From Achatina immaculata (lineage: Eukaryota > Mollusca > Gastropoda > Stylommatophora > Achatinidae), in assembly GCA_009760885.1 (NCBI GenBank), contig CM019696.1, forward strand, positions 44,601,358 to 44,665,357: a DNA stretch of 64,000 nt. Direction: 5' to 3'. Of the stretch, positions 1 through 11,634 are shown piece by piece. The translations under genes and the position numbers were made by a program. The notes beneath the pieces were generated by a model, which worked only from the letters and a program-made list of their open reading frames with translations, made no database searches and was not told where the DNA came from. Position 1 is the first letter of the stretch; the number at the start of each line of letters is the position of its first letter.

Positions 1-1686
1 GTTTCCTGTACAACCTTACAATAAAACAAGAGTGGTAAAGTTTCCTGTACAACCTTACAATAAAACATCAGCGGTAAAGTTTCCTGTACAACCTTACAAT
101 AAAACAAGAGCGGTAAAGTTTCCTGTACAACCTTACAATAAAACAAGAGCGGTAAAGTTCCTGTACAACCTTACAATAAAACAAGAGCGGTAAAGTTTCC
201 TGTACAACCTTACAATAAAACAAGAGCGGTAAAGTTTCCTGTACAACCTTACAATAAAACAAGAGCGGTAAAGTTTCCTATACAACCTTACAATAAAACA
301 AGAGTGGTAAAGTTTCCTGTACAACCTTACAATAAAACAAGAGTGGTAAAGTTTCCTGTACAACCTTACAATAAAACAAGAGTGGTAAAGTTTCCTATAC
401 AACCTTACAATAAAACAAGAGTGGTAAAGTTTCCTGTACAACCTTACAATAAAACAAGAGTGGTAAAGTTTCCTATACAACCTTACAATAAAACAAGAGT
501 GGTAAAGTTTCCTGTACAACCTTACAATAAAACAAGAGCGGTAAAGTTTCCTGTACAACCTTACAATAAAACATCAGCGGTAAAGTTTCCTGTACAACCT
601 TACAATAAAACATCAGCGGTAAAGTTTCCTATACAACCTAACAATAAAAAACCAGGGGTAAAGTTTCCTTTTCAACCTTACAATAAAACATCAGCGGTAA
701 AGTTTCCTGTACAACCTAACAATAAAACATCAGTGGTAAAGTTTCCTGTACAACCTTACAATAAAACATCAGCGGTAAAGTTTCCTGTACAACCTTACAA
801 TAAAACAAGAGCGGTAAAGTTTCCTGTACAACCTTACAATAAAACAAGAGCGGTAAAGTTTCCTGTACAACCTTACAATAAAACAAGAGCGGTAAAGTTT
901 CCTGTACAACCTTACAATAAAACAAGAGCGGTAAAGTTTCCTGTACAACCTTACAATAAAACATCAGCGGTAAAGTTTCCTGTACAACCTTACAATAAAA
1001 CAAGAGCGGTAAAGTTTCCTGTACAACCTAACAATAAAACATCAGTGGTAAAGTTTCCTGTACAACCTTACAATAAAACATCAGCGGTAAAGTTTCCTGT
1101 ACAACCTTACAATAAAACAAGAGCGGTAAAGTTTCCTGTACAACCTTACAATAAAACAAGAGCGGTAAAGTTTCCTGTACAACCTTACAATAAAACAAGA
1201 GCGGTAAAGTTTCCTGTACAACCTTACAATAAAACAAGAGCGGTAAAGTTTCCTGTACAACCTTACAATAAAACAAGAGCGGTAAAGTTTCCTATACAAC
1301 CTTACAATAAAACAAGAGTGGTAAAGTTTCCTGTACAACCTTACAATAAAACAAGAGTGGTAAAGTTTCCTGTACAACCTTACAATAAAACAAGAGTGGT
1401 AAAGTTTCCTATACAACCTTACAATAAAACAAGAGTGGTAAAGTTTCCTGTACAACCTTACAATAAAACAAGAGTGGTAAAGTTTCCTATACAACCTTAC
1501 AATAAAACAAGAGTGGTAAAGTTTCCTGTACAACCTTACAATAAAACAAGAGCGGTAAAGTTTCCTGTACAACCTTACAATAAAACATCAGCGGTAAAGT
1601 TTCCTGTACAACCTTACAATAAAACATCAGCGGTAAAGTTTCCTATACAACCTAACAATAAAAAACCAGGGGTAAAGTTTCCTTTT
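1..1686. repeat. 39-bp minisatellite array, cut by window start
   Basis: About 43 tandem copies of a 39-bp unit (core GTTTCCTGTACAACCTTACA followed by ATAAAACAAGAGYGGTAAA). The unit is 13 codons, so both strands stay open for long stretches. The + frame reads as a VKFPVQPYNKTR-type repeat of 478 codons, which is an artefact of unit length. One T is missing near 158, which breaks that frame. The variant block with ...AAAAAACCAGGGG recurs after 1,014 bp (26 units; 651 and 1665), a higher-order repeat. The array stops exactly at a LINE C 3' end. Confidence 0.95.
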
Positions 1687-1790
1687 CATTCATTTACATG
1701 TCTCCTGCGGAACTTTGCTTCCCTAACAGCACTCCTGTAGGACTCTAGGTTGTGAGCAAGATGGCCTCCTTCTGCTGCATCCATTTTTGG
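1687..1790 (-). mobile_element. LINE C 3' end fragment
   Basis: Read on the minus strand this is the last ~30 codons of the LINE C reverse transcriptase (HLAHNREAYRSA...AKFR), then the stop region and the ATGTAAATGAATG tail. It matches the + strand end of the copy near 11110-11185. It directly abuts the 39-bp array. The sequence past it (1790-1830, 'ggccacaagtc') recurs at 3796-3830 beside a second copy of the same end. Confidence 0.8.
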
Positions 1791-1943
1791 GGCCACAAGT
1801 CAAAGGGAAATTTGTAAACAAAAATAAAGGGTAGTCTGCTCTTTGGACGTGGTATTAGAAAACGGGTAGCAGTTTAATGTAACGTTGCTGTAAAAGGTAG
1901 ATTATGTACTACAACTAATATTCGCACGAGTTTAGAAGAGATT

Positions 1944-3646
1944 TATCTTATATCTTATATCCTTCCCGGGCCGTTAAACGTCACATAGGGCTCGCAAAGT
2001 AGTTCGCCTATTTTTCCTGTCTTTGGCGAGTCTTTCAACCTCATCAAGGGATTTTATACCTGTTAATTTGGCCTCCCGTAATAATGTCCTCTTTAAACTT
2101 TCACGCGGTCTGCCTCCTTTTCTTTGGCCTGTTGTGTTCCACTTGATAGCTTGTTTTGGGATTCTCTGATTCTTTCTTCTCATCAAGTGGCCAACATATG
2201 TCCATCTCCTTTTCCTGATCACCCATGAGACTGGTTGTTGTTCAGTCATCTGTCTTATCTCTGCATTGTTCTTGAATTCGTTCCACTTGATGCCGAGTAT
2301 TTTCCTTAGTCATTTGTTTTCAAAAGAGTCTATTTCTTGTCTATTTCCTTAGTTGTTTTCCAGCTTTCGCATGCATAAATCAGGGTGGATATTACATTTG
2401 AATTGAATAGTCTTAACTTGGTTTTTGTGCTTATAACTTTTGAATTCCATATGTTCTCAAGATTCTTGAAGATCGATGCTGCTTTTGCAATTCTGATTCT
2501 AACTTCCTTTCTGGTGTCACCATCCTGGTCTATGTAGCTGCCAAGGTATGCAAATTGGTTGACTTCTTCAATATCTGTCCCTTCTATGTGTATTTTTCAT
2601 TTTTATTAATGGGAATTTTCATTATTTTTGTTTTGTCTTTGATAATTTCAAGTCCTATTTTGCTAGCCAGTGAAGACAAGCTATCTGTTTCTTCTTGCAT
2701 TGAATTCACATTGTTACTGATAAGAGTTATGTCATCAGCAAAATCAAGATCTTCTAGTTGGGTCCCATGTACCCAGTTAATACCTGTGTTACCTGTGCAG
2801 CATTTGTTCATTATGAAGTCTATTGTAATTCCAAAAAGTAAAAGAGACATTATACATCCTTGTTTCACGCCTGTTTCAATCTAGAACCATTCACTCATCC
2901 CTTCTTCTGTGTTGACTGCACAAACATATCCATTGTAGAAGTCCTTAATGATGTTGACAATTTTAGATGGTATTCCATATAGACTTAAAATTCTCCATAA
3001 TGAATCTCTGTGTATGCTATCAAATGCCTTTTTAAAGTCTATGAAGTTCAGTATTAATGGTTTCTGCTTTTCAATATGTTCTTCAAGTATTATTCTTAGA
3101 GTAAAGATCTGCTCGAGACAGCTTTTCCCTTTTTGAAATCCTGCTTGTTCTTCTCTCATTGCAGTATTCACTATATCTTTAAGTCTATTCAAAATGACCT
3201 TGCAAAATACTTTTGACACAACTGATATTAAGGTTATTCCTCTCCAATTATTACAGTCATTAAGGTTGCCTTTTTTTTTTTTTTTGGTGGTATTTTAACA
3301 ATGATTTCTTTTCCATTTAGAAAGGACCTTTTCTTCTTTCCAAATCTTGTTAAACATTCTCTGTAGTTGTCTCATGTTGTCACTATTGATAGCTGTTAAC
3401 ATTTCGGATGTTATTTCATCTTCACCTGCAGCTTTGTTGTTAGCCGTTAAATTCACTGCTGTTTCAGTTTCATGCAATTTAATTTCATCTAGGTTGACAT
3501 TTAGTTGTGGGGCTGGTAAGTCAGTTTCAAGGTTTAAGAATTCTTTTGGGTGTGGTCGAATAAGCATTTCTTGGAAGTGTTCAGCCCATCTTTGCTTTTG
3601 GTCTTTACTTGATGTTAATAGGGTTCCAGTTTTGAAAGGATTGGTC
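1944..3646 (-). mobile_element. LINE A, 5'-truncated and frameshifted reverse transcriptase
   Basis: A minus-strand non-LTR retrotransposon remnant. In order it shows the pre-RT segment with RWAEHFQEML (near 3600), the RT core with EEQAGFQKG and NFIDFKKAFDS (3150-3040), GMKQGC and LLFGITIDF (near 2850), the catalytic box LDFADDITL (near 2740), YLGSYIDQDGD and IYACESW, and the C-terminal domain ending in RALCDV at 1974. The 3' end TTTAACGGC(C)CGGGAAGGATATAAGATATAAG is shared by all LINE A copies here. Frameshifts, stops and a T-run at 3271-3285 break the frame. No endonuclease domain remains. The family resembles APE-type LINEs; its clade was not verified. Confidence 0.9.
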
Positions 3647-3830
3647 CTATACAACCTTACAATAAAACACCAGGGGTAAAGTTTCCTTTTCATTCATTTA
3701 CATGTCTCCTGCGGAACTTTGCTTCCCTAACAGCACTCCTGTAGGCCTCCAGGTTGTGAGAAAGATGGCCTCCTTCTGGTGCATCCAATTTTTTGGGCCA
3801 CAAGTCGAAGGGACTTAATCAGTGAAATTT
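3647..3830 (-). mobile_element. Single 39-bp monomer joined to a second LINE C 3' end
   Basis: Bases 3647-3688 are one monomer of the 39-bp array (with CACCAGGGG). They are followed by the LINE C 3' end in the same orientation and with the same junction as at 1640-1790. The ~180-bp stretch is homologous to 1640-1830. The LINE A copy lies between the two. Confidence 0.8.
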
Positions 3831-4074
3831 ATAAAAAAAAAAAAAAAGATTTAGGCCAAGGTAAAATTTTGTTCGTTTTTCCGTGTGTGAACAGGTAATG
3901 GTGATTTTCACAGCTAGGATAATAGTTCGGATTAGAGACAGGGGGATATTTTTTTATTCATTCTTAGTTCAGCGTTGACAGGGAAAAGTAGTAGTTTTGT
4001 CTAGGTAGAACGGGTTAGGAAATCCTAGAGTTTTGTTGTGTTTTCAGCGGTTCTCATCATTTACAAGTCTTTAT

Positions 4075-4215
4075 TCTCATCATGTAGAAGTTTTGTTGTT
4101 TATCCATTTTTGGACAAAATTTTGCACTACAGTGTTTCTCATCATGTAGAAGTTTTGTTGTTTATCCATTTTTGGACAAAATTTCGCACTACAGTGTTTC
4201 TCATCATGTAGACCG
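4075..4215. repeat. 62-bp tandem repeat, about 2.2 copies
   Basis: Two nearly identical 62-bp units beginning TCTCATCATGTAGAAGTTTT, one base different, plus a partial third. The flanks 3831-4074 and 4216-4335 show nothing recognisable. Confidence 0.9.
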
Positions 4216-4335
4216 TTTAGGGGCTGTCCTTTTCAGGGCGGTTAGATATTTTGATTGCTAGATTCCAGCGTCAATGAGTGAAGTGTCTTCTTCCCAGTTG
4301 AGGAAGTAATCTGAATTACTGTGTATCTGTAAGTA

Positions 4336-4461
4336 TGAGCATTTGTTCTCTTGGTCGTAGTGAGCATTTGTTCTCTTGGTCGTAGTGAGCATTTGTTCTC
4401 TTGGTCGTAGTGAGCATTTGTTCTCTTGGTCATAGTGAGCATTTGTTCTCTTGGTCGTTGT
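4336..4461. repeat. 25-bp tandem repeat, 5 copies
   Basis: Five copies of GAGCATTTGTTCTCTTGGTC followed by GTAGT, with one substitution (CATAGT) in the fourth. Confidence 0.95.
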
Positions 4462-5501
4462 TGTAGACTCTGGCAGAGTCAGTGCTTCCTATGCCAACCC
4501 TGTCTTGCCCGGAAGATTATGTTTGTTTGTGTTTGTGAAACTCTTCCTGCCTTGTGGCAGCGATGATTACTTTTCCTCATACGTCATACAAGACTCATCC
4601 TCATTTTTCTCATATTAAAGTCCCTGTCTGCCTGCCATACATTTTGTCTCTTTTGGTTTTCATTCAACGTTAATTAAGTTTCGTGTGGCTGCCAGGTTCA
4701 ATTCTCGTCCTAGTGTCGTATGCCTGGCTTGTTGGTGTTCTTTATAGATAATTAAGTTAATGCATCTGATCAGTTTCAATGTACAATTAAAAATGAACAC
4801 CAGGCACCTTTCTCCTGGAAGCAAGGATCCTCCTCCTTCGACTGCCAGCTTCAGACAGGCACGTTGTGGCAGAAACTGTCATGGCAGGCATTTAGGGAAG
4901 TCCTACTTAAGCTGCCTGCCGACTCTACTTTGAAAGTAGCATCCAGTTTCAACTAGTGAATGTTCTGTTTCATAGTGTCCAGCTAGACCAGCGTTTATAT
5001 CATCCTTTCACGTGTAGATTCCAGCTACCTGTGAGAGCTGGGCCCAAAGGTCAGTGCCCACTTCAAAGAAATGCTGACGGGGGGAATAAATGTTTATTTG
5101 AACTGCCTCCGTGTAATCAGAGAATAGGTGTTGGATCTCTTAAGTCATCGCTTAGCGTGACGTGCAGAAGCTGAAGGCTGCCTGTGCCATGGGCAGGGAC
5201 GTCCTGGACCAAGCGTAGAAACTGGATCGTGTCAGAGCTTACCAGCCAAGCCCCCGTCTTCATCCCGGAATTTGGCACAGCACTTCTTGATGCTGTTGAA
5301 AACAGGCGCTGGCTTCTGAAATTATGCTCGAAATCGTCTCTGCACAGTCACAACGGACGAGTTTCTTGCGAATTCCAAAACACAAAATGACTGCTCACGT
5401 TTACTGAGCGCCATATTTGCTACTACTGCCTCCTAGCGCCAAACCACGGGAGCTCTGCGCGCCAGCTTTATTTACATAAAAAATTTTTTTAAACTTGAAA
5501 A

Positions 5502-5502
<1 letters not shown>
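4462..5502. other. No gene seen; one Pol III B-box-like motif
   Basis: No exon, RNA gene or repeat array could be supported. Bases 4695-4705 (GGTTCAATTCT) match the Pol III B-box consensus except the last base. The flank GGCTGCCAGGTTCAA is shared with 51346-51362, so both may be remnants of one SINE family. Short open frames here match nothing known to me. Confidence 0.35.

Positions 5503-5561
<59 letters not shown>
5503..5561. repeat. (CT)n microsatellite
   Basis: Uninterrupted TC dinucleotides for nearly 60 bases. Confidence 0.97.
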
Positions 5562-5564
<3 letters not shown>

Positions 5565-5709
5565 CGTAAGAATAATCCGTTACGTAGTTTATTTGTTGCC
5601 AAGTTTTGAAATGTTTTGCGGACTTATGAGTAGCCCTGTATAAAGAGAAGAGGAGGGCCTGGAAACATAACAACAGGAAAGATAAACGGCAAATGATTGA
5701 CGGGAAGAC

Positions 5710-6016
5710 CACGAGAAAAAATCATGGACAGTCAAACACGATGGCACAAGAAAAAGTCATGGACAGTCAAACATGATGGCACAAGAAAAAGTCATGGACA
5801 GTCAGACATGATGGCACAAGAAAAAGTCATGGACAGTCAAACATGATGGCACAAGAAAAAGTCATGGACAGTCAGACATGATGGCACAAGAAAAAATCAT
5901 GGACAGTCAAACATGATGGCACAAGAAAAAGTCAACTTGAGCTGATGGAAACCAGAAGCATGATCGTCAACACCTACCTGTGTGACACATCATGATGATG
6001 ATGATGATGATGATGA
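5710..6016. repeat. 35-bp array and (GAT)n, possible 5' region of LINE E
   Basis: About 6.5 copies of a 35-bp unit (GACAGTCAAACATGATGGCA + CAAGAAAAAGTCATG) at 5710-5939, then a (GAT) run at 5992-6016. The array lies directly upstream of the LINE E endonuclease frame. 'aatcatggaaagtcaaa' at 31178 resembles the unit. It may be a repeated 5' UTR of the element, analogous to monomer arrays of some L1 elements. That role is inference. Confidence 0.7.
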
Positions 6017-6120
6017 CCAGTGACACTTGTTTCACAGCCTGTTTAAGAAACCTTTGCTATGCAAGTGGATTTATATGTTTTACACTGCGTTGTATGTACA
6101 ATAATATGATGAGCTATATT

Positions 6121-6812
6121 AAGTGCCTATACTAGAATGTATAAAAATGGATTGCGACCTTGGAAAGTCAAAAATGTTATGAGATTTGGAACATGGAATA
6201 TAAGAAGTTTATACAGGCAATGGGTAGCTAAAGAATTAGCAGATGAACTAAGTAGGTACGACATGGATGTCACAGCATTACAGGAAATCAGGTGGCTTGG
6301 AGAAGATGTAACAGTCATAGCAGAAATGGTACTAGTATACGGAGGTATTACCAATGGAAGACATGAACTTGGGACAGGTTTTGCTGTCAAGAGAAAAGTC
6401 TGGGATAGACTTCAGTGTCACCAATGAAAGAATCAGCAGCCTCCACATCAAGGGAACAAAGAAAAGTATAACAATGATTAATATGCATGCACCAACAGAA
6501 GATACAAAGGATGAAGTCAAAGAAGAATTTTACAACACATTAGAGAGAGTGATAAAGAAGACCCAAAAACATGATATACTGATAATACTAGGAGATTTCA
6601 ATGCAAAGATAGGAAAGGAGGAGTCACACAGACACATCACAGGAAGAGAAAGTCTGCATGAAACATCTAATGATAATGGATGGGGACTAATAAATACGGC
6701 AGAAGCTTACGGAATTAGAATACGTAGCCCACGTTTTCAAAATAAGAACATCCATAAACAAACATTGAAATCTCCCAGTAATCTAACATGCAACCAGACA
6801 GACCATGTTTGA
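6121..6812 (+). pseudogene. LINE E apurinic-type endonuclease domain, frameshifted
   Basis: Two overlapping frames (6137-6427 and 6354-6812) together give an APE-type endonuclease as found at the N-terminus of many LINEs, where it nicks target DNA for reverse transcription. Visible landmarks are FGTWNIRSLY, LQEIRWLG (metal-binding Glu), INMHAPTE, ILGDFNAKIG (Asp/Asn pair), SNDNGWGLINTAEAYGI and a final TDHV (SDH-like His). A frameshift near 6380-6420 separates the first third from the rest, so the copy is dead. Blast-style names such as 'craniofacial development protein 2-like' usually refer to this domain. Confidence 0.88.
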
Positions 6813-7518
6813 ATTGATACCAAGGGCACAACAAACATACTTCAGATCAGAAGTTACAGAGGGGCTGAATGCAGCACAGACCACTATCTTGCTGGAGGGA
6901 CTGAATGCAGCAGCGACCATTATCTTGTTGGAGCTAAATTAAAATTCTGACTGAAGAAACATTTGTATAGTAGATTAAATAAAAGCTCAGTAATAAATAG
7001 AGATGCTTTGAAGAGAGAAGACACTAAAGAAAAATTCAGAAATGAGCTAAAACATAAGATGAACACAAGATGAAATAATAGCATTGATGACAGATGGGAC
7101 GATATAAAAATCATTATAAAGAGCATAGCGGAAAAATGCCTGGGAGTCAAGACCATAAATAAAAAAAGAACTGGTTCGATGAAGTCTGCAGAGAGGCAGT
7201 CATAAAGAACAGAACAGCAAGACAGATATTGTTGAATGGCATGAACGACAGAACAAATGAGAAGTGCCACACACAATGTAAAGAAACTCAAAAAGTTATT
7301 CGTCAACAAAAAGAATACTATATGAAAGACATGGTAAGCGAGATGCAGTCATGCCATCAAAATAACAAAAGCAGGGACTTCTATAAAGAAATGTGAACAG
7401 TAAAGCAAGGGTATAAACAACCTCTACAGAGGTTGAAGGATAGAAATGGAAACATTTTAAATACTGAAGAGAAAATCTATATCAGATGGAAATATTATTT
7501 TGAAAAACTACTAAAATG
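6813..7518 (+). mobile_element. LINE E linker between endonuclease and RT, degenerate
   Basis: Lysine-rich remnant with many stops that keeps the linker pattern of such elements (SSVINRDALKREDTKEKFRN, then WDDIKIIIKSIAEK, and YFEKLLKC at the end). It stops abruptly where LINE C sequence begins. Confidence 0.7.
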
Positions 7519-7884
7519 TTGAATGTAAATGCTACAGAAGAGTTCTTCAGATATTATGGACACAAAAAAGAACAAATATATCCATACTACAAGAACGTAA
7601 TATTGAAGAAGGATGGCTAGTAAAGAGAACTGAACAGAGAAAACTGAAATATTTTGGACACATTAAACGTCAAGATAATCTAGAGAAGACTGTCTTGGAA
7701 GGGTACATAATGGGAAAAAGAAAGAGAGGAAGACCAAGGCGAAGATGGCTGCAAGACATCGTTGATAATCTGCAAATGGATGAATCAGCAGCAAGGCATC
7801 TTGCTTACAACCGAGAGGCCTACAGGAGAGCTGTTAGGGAGACAAAGTTCCGCAAGGGATATGCAAATGACTGAGCGACTGACT
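7519..7884 (+). mobile_element. LINE C 3' end nested inside LINE E
   Basis: A 5'-truncated LINE C copy starting at GAATGTAAATGCTACAGAAG, which equals the start of the matching segment near 10827. It runs through KYFGHIKRQDNLEKTV and GRPRRRWLQDIVDNLQMD to the C-terminus, then a GACTGAGCGACTGACT tail. LINE E resumes just after. Flanks ACTAAAATGTTGA and ACTAAACTGTGAA are similar and may be a decayed target-site duplication. Confidence 0.85.
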
Positions 7885-9498
7885 AAACTGTGAAGAGCCT
7901 ATAAGCACATTACCATGTGAAGAGATACAGACTTGTGAACCTGAAATAGAGGAACCAGACTTAGAAGAAGTGATCTACAGTATCATGTTTCTACTAAACA
8001 ACAAAGCAACGGGTTCAGATGGAATTGCTGCAGAACTGATTAAGGAAAGAGGTCTAAATCTACACAAACAGATACGTCCAATAATACAAGCTTGTACAAC
8101 AAATATGGAGAGAATAAAACCTCCTTAATGATTGGAGAGAATCATTACTGATCCCAATATTCAAAAATGGCGATAAGAGCAAGTGTGAAAACTACAGAGG
8201 AACATCCTTACTACAAACAAGCTACAAAATACTATCTATTATACTTTTAAATAGATTAAAACCATACAGCAAGAACATAATGGGAGACTATCAAATAGGC
8301 TTTAGGAAGAATAAATCAACCACAGACTAAATATTTTATCTACGTCAAAGAGGAGAAAATTACTGGGAATATGGAAAAGAAGTACATAATATCTTCACTG
8401 ACTTCAAGAAAGCCTATGACAGCATAGATAGGAGCAGCTTATGGAAAATTATGAAAGAATTTAAAATACCTAATAAATTAATCAATTTTACCAGAATATG
8501 CATGGAAGATGCACAAAATATAGTATAATATATAAATGATGAAAGTCAGAACCTATCTATATAAGAACTAGTTTAAAACAAGCTGATAAATTATCTCCAT
8601 TACTATTCAGCCTAGTACTAGAAAAGGTATTCAGAAAAGTGAAAGAAGAAAGTAGTACAGAAGAACAAGCTAAAATACTAGGATATGCTGATGACATCGA
8701 CCTGGTGGGGGAACCTATGCAAGAAGACATCAATACCTGCATACACCTGAGAGATGTGACACTAAAAATGAGCTTGACCATTAACCAAGATAAGACAGAG
8801 TATATGAAGATATCAAGAGACCAGGGCAGAATGTTCCAGATTATATAAATGTTGGAGAGATGATTATTAGGAAAGCAGAAACATACAAATATCTAGTCAC
8901 AGCCTTCAACAGTAGCAACACAGTAAGTGAGGAAATTAAAATCAGAGTACAGACAGGGAATAAAATATACTTTGCCTTGCACCACATGTTAAAATCCAAA
9001 ATCCTGTCCCAAAACACCAAAATAACAATCCACAAAACTATAGTAAGACCAGCCATCATGTAGGGTCAGAAACATGGAGTACAACAAAGAAAGATGAACA
9101 ACATTGCAGATCTTTGAGAACAAGATCCTAAGAAGAATCTTCGGGCCGATAAAGGACACCAACAGTGGAGAATGGAGAGCTAGAAAGAACACTGAACTGA
9201 ACAGATTATTTAAATCCGAACGAAATGTAAATCTCTTGAAACTGAACAGACTAAGCTGGCTGGGGCATGTAGAAATAATGGAAGAGACCAGACAAACGAA
9301 AATGATGTGTGCACAGGATATGAGGGAAACGAGGTAGACCAAGACAGAGATGGAAATACAACATATAAAAGAGGATATAAAAGAAATTGGTGTCACCAAA
9401 TGGAAAGAGAAGATTAGGAATAGAGAGGAATGGAGGCGAACTTTATCTGCAGCAATGAGCCTTAATAGCTCGAAAAGCTGAAGAAGAAGAAGAAGAAT
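7885..9498 (+). pseudogene. LINE E reverse transcriptase part and 3' end
   Basis: Continuation of LINE E: NNKATGSDGIAAELIK, NYRGTSLL, GDYQIGFRKNKSTTD, IFTDFKKAYDSIDRSSLW (motif A), PLLFSLVLEKVFRK, LGYADDIDLVGE (motif C, Asp pair intact), NQDKTEYM, YKYLVTAFNSSN, then the C-terminal ENKILRRIFGPI and LNRLSWLGHVEIM. Stops and frameshifts interrupt it at several points. The 3' end reads GAGCCTTAATAGCTCGAAAAGCTGAAGAAGAAG, a (GAA)n tail also found on the second copy near 53.8 kb. Confidence 0.88.
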
Positions 9499-9499
9499 G

Positions 9500-9938
9500 T
9501 TGAGTAGATAGACACAAACACGCAGTTTATTAGTGTAGAGTATATAGACACAAACAAGCATTTATTGGTGTAGAGTAGATAGACACAAACAAGCAGTTTA
9601 TATGTGTGGAGTAGATAGACACAAACAAACAGTTTATTGATGTAGAATAGATAAACACAAACAAGCAGTTTATTAGTGTATAGTAGATAAACACAAACAA
9701 GCAGTTTATTAGTGTATAGTAGATAAACACAAACAAGCATTTATTGGTGTAGAGTAGATAAACACAAACAAGCAGTTTATTGGTGTGGAGTAGATAGACA
9801 CAAACAAGCAGTTTATTGATGTAGAGTAGATAAACACAAACAAGCAGTTTATTAGTGTATAGTAGATAAACACAAACAAGCAGTTTATTAATGTATAGTA
9901 GATAAACACAAGCAAGCAGTTTATTGATGAGAAAAATG
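9500..9938. repeat. 36-bp minisatellite, about 12 copies
   Basis: Unit ACACAAACAAGCAGTTTATT + AGTGTATAGTAGATAA. It starts at the end of the LINE E (GAA)n tail. Twelve codons per unit keep minus-strand frames open, which is not coding evidence. Confidence 0.93.
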
Positions 9939-10274
9939 ATGATGAATTAAGTGAGGGTGAAAAAAGGCCAACTGTCACACGCCAGGAATTGACAAGCCAT
10001 CAATAACAGCCACAAAACTTCCCGGCCAGAACACCTTAGCCATATGGGAAACAAAGCCATGATAATGGAAACTACACAGCTTGCATACTTATAAATTCAA
10101 GAAACAGCTTCCATCGAACGTGAACAATTCCATTTCCTAAAACATCACAACGGATGTTACCGATGTTACCTAGCAAAGTTTTGTATATATTTTTATGTAA
10201 TATATTTCAAGGATTATAATATCACATGATGATGCTGTTTTACGCTATTTGTGCCAGTTAATATGGCGCTGCAT
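9939..10274. other. No gene seen
   Basis: AT-rich unique sequence with no exon, RNA gene or array that I can support. Confidence 0.4.
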
Positions 10275-11195
10275 CAGGTACATATTATGTTGTCACCCTA
10301 CTTATTTAACTTGTATACTGAAAATATAATGAGGAATGTTAGAGAAGATGTAGACAAAGAATATTACGATGCCATAACAGTTGGAGGTTATGAAATACCA
10401 GAGATTAGATATGCTGATGACACAGTATTGCTGTCCACAACACAAGAAGGAATGAAAAAACTAATTATGTCAGTCCGCAAGAATAGCGAAGAGCAGAACC
10501 TCTATCTTAATGCAAAGAAAACTAAAGTGATGACAACTGACAAAACAAACAAGGCAACTGAAATATGTATCAATGAGGAAAAACTGGAAGAAGTGGAGAG
10601 TTTTGAATATCTTGGATCACTACTAACTAATAATGGAGATACAATGAGGGAAATTAAAAGGAGGACATCTATTGCTCTTCAGAAAGTAAAACAAATAAAG
10701 AATCTGTGGAGAGGAGCAGACAGAACCACAAAAATAAGATTTTTAAGGGCATGCATCTTTCCCATCGCAACATATGCCTGTGAGACCTGGACACTTAACA
10801 AAACAGCTGAGAAACACATAAATGCCTTTGAATGTAAATGCTACAGAAGAGTTCTCCAAATATCGTGGACACAAAAAAGAACAAATATATCTATACTACA
10901 AGAGCTTAATATTGAAGAAGGCTGGCTAGTAAAGAGGATTAAAGAGAGAAAACTTAAATATTTTGGACACATTAAACGTCATGATAATTTAGAGAAGACC
11001 GTATTGGAAGGATACATAATGGGAAAAAGAAAAAGAGGAAGACCGAAACGAAGATGGCTGCAAGACATCGTTGACGATCTGGAAATGGATGCAGCAGCAG
11101 CAGGCCATCTTGCTCACAACCGAGAGGCCTACAGGAGTGCTGTTTGGGAGGCAAAGTTCCGCAAGGGACATGCAAAGGAATGAATGACCCGACCT
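10275..11195 (+). mobile_element. LINE C, RT C-terminal half with long intact frame
   Basis: Open frame of about 300 codons ending at 11183. It begins inside the RT domain (LSPYLFNLYTENIMRNV), carries the catalytic box [11 protein letters not shown], then NLYLNAKKTKVM, FEYLGSLLTNNGD, ATYACETWTLNKTAEKHINAFECKCYRR (each quoted in parts), KYFGHIKRHDN and GRPKRRWLQDIVDDLEMD, and ends HNREAYRSAVWEAKFRKGHAKE. The tail is GGAATGAATGACC. It lacks the endonuclease and RT motif A, so it is 5'-truncated. The RT pattern resembles RTE/BovB-like elements. The sequence at 10251-10274 is host flank that happens to be in frame. Confidence 0.9.
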
Positions 11196-11634
11196 GCATG
11201 CAGGAGTTATGGCTCCTGCCAGACCTCAGTACCGCACGTGATGAAACTGTCGAGGTTATTTCCCCCTTGTATTACTAGCCAGATCACAGCGAGCGGTGTT
11301 TTAATGCACGTATCAGAGGTCAAAGACGAGATAGCTGCGTCTTAGCTTGTAGCAGAATATGATAAATGTAGCAGAATATTAGAATAAGTACAGAGTGATC
11401 GAGAAAACCCGATCCTCTGGGAGTCGCTAGGATAGAAAAAAGCACCAAAATGTATAAACTAGGTTTCGGGAACGTCACAACTGTGTAATCGTTAAGTAAT
11501 AAAGCTGTTCCTACTTTTTTCCTAGTTTATACACTCCGGTATCACAGCTTTCCTGCAGTGCTTCGTGTATAATGTATACTTATACACTACTTTTTGTGTG
11601 TTACTAAGAAAAAAGCACCGTGCGGCTCTTAGAC
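11196..11634. other. No gene; 13-bp inverted repeat
   Basis: TGTATAAACTAGG near 11451-11463 and CCTAGTTTATACA near 11521-11533 are perfect inverted arms about 57 bp apart. A second near-palindrome (GTGTATAATGTATACTTATAC) lies at 11565-11590. This could be a small MITE-like hairpin. No gene is visible. Confidence 0.5.

Noticed and set aside
304..1740. 478-codon + frame of VKFPVQPYNKTR-like repeats
   Set aside because: A 39-bp unit divisible by three keeps frames open on both strands; a T deletion breaks it and the end reads antisense LINE C. No start context or other gene sign.
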